6,795 bases of DNA, taken from an uncultured Bacilli bacterium. GTDB taxonomy: Bacteria > Bacillota_I > Bacilli_A > RF39 > UBA660. Each line of letters starts with the position of its first letter. Within the stretch, counting starts at the first letter, position 1. Of this stretch, positions 6,517 through 6,795 are shown piece by piece. The position numbers and the translations under genes are program-made. The stretch is taken from positions 1 through 6,795 of the forward strand of contig CANQNA010000072.1 in assembly GCA_947625005.1 (NCBI GenBank). Reading direction: 5' to 3'. Under the pieces are notes generated by a model, which had not been told where the DNA came from, did no database searches, and worked only from the letters and a program-made list of their open reading frames with translations.

Positions 6517-6544
6517 TAGAATTAGTCGAAAGTAGCTAATTCTA
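6517..6544. repeat. Second hairpin behind the gene 3 terminator
   Basis: TAGAATTAG (6517-6525) and CTAATTCTA (6536-6544) are perfect 9-base arms around a 10-base loop. No T tract follows, so it is not a typical terminator. It could protect the 3' end of the transcript or be a protein-binding dyad. Confidence 0.5.
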
Positions 6545-6576
6545 TAATTTAAGAATATGTGGTTTTATTTTTTGCA

Positions 6577-6596
6577 CAAAACTTTGATAATACAAA
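6577..6596. repeat. Right copy of the 20-base direct repeat
   Basis: CAAAACTTTGATAATACAAA matches 366-385 exactly. It runs straight into the second, imperfect repeat (6587-6615), so this spot looks like a composite junction between the three-gene block and the DNA to its right. Confidence 0.75.
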
Positions 6597-6615
6597 CCAA
6601 TATATAGGTAAATTT
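6587..6615. repeat. Right partner of the imperfect repeat at 4756-4785
   Basis: It shares ATAATACAA, CC, TATATAGGT and AAATTT in order with the segment that follows gene 2. Its first 10 bases are also the end of the 20-base direct repeat. Confidence 0.5.
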
Positions 6616-6631
6616 AATCTTTAAAACAAAT

Positions 6632-6705
6632 AAAAATTATACATGTTTTAAAAATATGTATAATTTTTTAAATTTTTTATACATATTTATTCAAAATGTA
6701 TAAAA
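6632..6705. promoter_or_regulatory. Two tandem dyads TTATACAT-N11-ATGTATAA (candidate operators or terminator)
   Basis: The half-sites are TTATACAT (6637-6644), ATGTATAA (6656-6663), TTATACAT (6677-6684) and ATGTATAA (6696-6703). Both dyads have the same 11-base gap and their centres are 40 bases apart. Half-site centres are 19, 21 and 19 bases apart, close to two helical turns, which would place all sites on one face of the DNA. The first dyad extends to 13-base arms with A5 before and T6 after (6632-6669), so it could also serve as a bidirectional terminator. Its stem, however, has a single G-C pair. A promoter follows at 6737. Cooperative regulator binding is inferred. Confidence 0.55.
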
Positions 6706-6736
6706 TTTTAGTGTACAGGAACTTTTAGAACAATTA

Positions 6737-6765
6737 TTGACAATTCACATATTTTATGCTAATAT
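6737..6765 (+). promoter_or_regulatory. Promoter reading out of the right edge
   Basis: A perfect TTGACA (6737-6742), a 17-base spacer and TAATAT (6760-6765) preceded by TGC (6757-6759) make an extended -10 promoter. Its gene lies beyond the window. From the gene 3 stop to the right edge (300 bases) I see no coding sequence, only hairpins, repeats and this promoter. Confidence 0.72.
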
Positions 6766-6795
6766 GAATATAATAATTAAGAACATCATTGTTTT

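Noticed and set aside
6496..6795. Possible RNA gene or CRISPR array in the right intergenic region
   Set aside because: There is no tRNA-like cloverleaf and no evenly spaced repeat-spacer pattern; the repeated TTATACAT units form only two dyads with no variable spacers.

Overview
The window is a very AT-rich stretch of bacterial DNA with strong AGGAGG-type ribosome binding sites and consensus sigma-70/SigA-like promoters (17-base spacers, extended -10 boxes). UGA and UAA/UAG all act as stops. This suggests a low-GC Firmicute (Clostridia-like) or a similarly AT-rich anaerobe; the sequence does not fix the species. Base composition is uneven. A hand count gives 89 G+C in the first 240 bases (37%), against about 20-22% in sampled lines of the central genes, so the central block looks like accessory DNA.

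Layout. Positions 2-265 (minus strand) hold the start of a small cupin-like protein that runs off the left edge. Its promoter (311-339) carries an operator-like dyad. A divergent plus-strand promoter (392-420) then drives a two-gene operon. Gene 1 (463-2458) encodes a DUF262 + DUF1524 protein of the GmrSD type IV restriction family, broken by a one-base frameshift near 980-987. Gene 2 (2462-4759) starts 3 bases after gene 1 and encodes a second, longer DUF262 protein with no visible nuclease motif. A 260-base gap carries a weak hairpin and a strong extended -10 promoter (4913-4941). Gene 3 (5020-6495) encodes a helical, TPR-like protein ending in a HEPN domain with an R-x4-H ribonuclease motif. 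A hairpin terminator overlaps its stop codon. The last 300 bases have no gene. They hold a second hairpin, a repeat, two tandem dyads of the form TTATACAT-N11-ATGTATAA, and a promoter reading out of the right edge.

How it may work (inference). The DUF262 pair looks like a modification-dependent or phage-DNA-sensing restriction system. DGQQR-motif DUF262 domains act as NTP-dependent sensors, and the DUF1524 HNH domain would cut DNA. The HEPN protein would be a candidate RNA-cutting, abortive-infection partner, or an independent defence cassette, since it has its own promoter and terminator. A perfect 20-base direct repeat brackets the three-gene block (366-385 and 6577-6596). A second, imperfect repeat brackets gene 3 alone. 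Both are consistent with modular gain by recombination or insertion.
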